Assembly: GCF_017487405.1 (NCBI RefSeq)
Contig: NZ_CP062222.1
Coordinates: 3,920,956-3,984,955, forward strand
Direction: 5' to 3'
From: Brevundimonas goettingensis
Lineage (GTDB): Bacteria > Pseudomonadota > Alphaproteobacteria > Caulobacterales > Caulobacteraceae
Length of the DNA stretch: 64,000 bases
Shown here: positions 63,739-64,000 of the stretch, piece after piece
Layout: every line of letters begins with the position of its first letter
Position numbering within the stretch: the first letter of the stretch is position 1
Translations under genes and position numbers: made by a program
Notes under the pieces: model-generated
The model's database searches: none
What the model saw: the letters and a program-made list of their open reading frames with translations, nothing else
Told to the model about the DNA's origin: nothing

Positions 63739-64000
63739 AGCGTTGACCCTCCCGCCGCCGAGCGTAAGTTTTGGGCTCTAGCGCACTTCCATCCCCACAC
63801 GGATGAAGACGGCGGGAACCAGGTTCCAGTCGGCGTGAGACGTCAAACCGAGAGGCCTTATCCGGCCCGTTGAAGCACACGCTTCGCGGGGCAGGACAAT
63901 GCGTCCCTGAATTTGCCGGCTCCTGTGTGGGATGTGGTGCGTGACCGGCGTCAGAAGGACGGCGGCTTCGGATGACTTTTTTATGGCGGGTGGCTTAACG

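Larger units (their letters stand above)
63455..64000 (+). promoter_or_regulatory. Gene-free region after rpsT, probable dnaA upstream region
   Basis: No supported gene in 546 bp. It holds a hairpin terminator (63580-63611) and then four GANTC sites (63641, 63702, 63722, 63734) in 98 bp. There are also two TCCCCA motifs (63676-63681, 63792-63797) like the weak DnaA sites of Caulobacter, and a GAAGC/GCTTC small hairpin near 63875. The GC content is lower than elsewhere. This agrees with a cell-cycle controlled promoter, but the dnaA gene would be beyond the edge. Confidence 0.55.

Overview
The window is GC-rich alphaproteobacterial DNA, most likely from Caulobacterales close to Brevundimonas or Caulobacter. 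Supporting evidence is the set of Caulobacter-type lipoprotein, TonB-dependent receptor and M16 families, the high GC with long antisense shadow frames, and the right edge. There mutM, an enoyl-CoA hydratase gene and rpsT lead into an AT-richer region with four GANTC (CcrM-type) sites in 98 bp, as expected upstream of a caulobacterial dnaA gene (dnaA itself would lie beyond the window).

Layout. 1-2.8 kb: gshA (partial), a DUF3052-like gene, rsmE, a small membrane protein, and a GIY-YIG nuclease boxed by two perfect 34-bp inverted hairpin repeats. 2.8-6.4 kb: a leftward merR - acyl-CoA dehydrogenase - acyl-CoA dehydrogenase operon with a LiuR-like palindrome at its promoter. 6.4-12.1 kb: DUF2256, DoxX-like, selO, a DUF2975/XRE pair, an alpha/beta hydrolase and nhaA. 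12.3-19.8 kb: a TonB-dependent receptor with a strong terminator, a nested repeat cluster, and an RND pump with its adaptor. 20-24.5 kb: lepA, followed directly by an AT-richer restriction-modification island (nuclease, m5C methyltransferase, Vsr). 24.6-29.4 kb: a frameshifted HTH gene, alaC, a GNAT, a haloperoxidase-like hydrolase and a multiply frameshifted TonB-like gene. 29.5-32.6 kb: an OmpA-family lipoprotein, an arsR-aqpS-arsC operon and an SseB-like gene. 33.3-41.6 kb: an S9 peptidase, an M16 peptidase, eda, several conserved unknowns, a hydrolase and a one-domain AsnC protein. 41.6-48.9 kb: glmM and glmS divergent, then galU, argG and three short exported paralogues. 49-54 kb: a LysE exporter, a Gly/Trp-rich lipoprotein, DUF6065, a prolyl-tRNA editing protein and an OPT transporter. 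54-63.5 kb: cytochrome c', mutM-DUF1697, an S33-type hydrolase, a membrane/XRE module, an enoyl-CoA hydratase, an exported coiled-coil protein, a BlaI/BlaR1-type pair with a perfect operator, and rpsT.

How the genes work together. glmM, glmS and galU supply amino-sugar and UDP-glucose precursors for the cell envelope. The acyl-CoA dehydrogenases and enoyl-CoA hydratase belong to beta-oxidation or branched-chain acyl degradation. The ars operon uses an aquaglyceroporin-type channel in place of an efflux pump. The most unusual items are the repeat-boxed GIY-YIG nuclease, the RM/Vsr island with a QxK nuclease, and the BlaR1-like receptor whose outer domain is not a penicillin-binding domain. No tRNA, rRNA or CRISPR array was seen. 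Two genes are broken in G/C-rich stretches, so either real decay or assembly indels must be considered.
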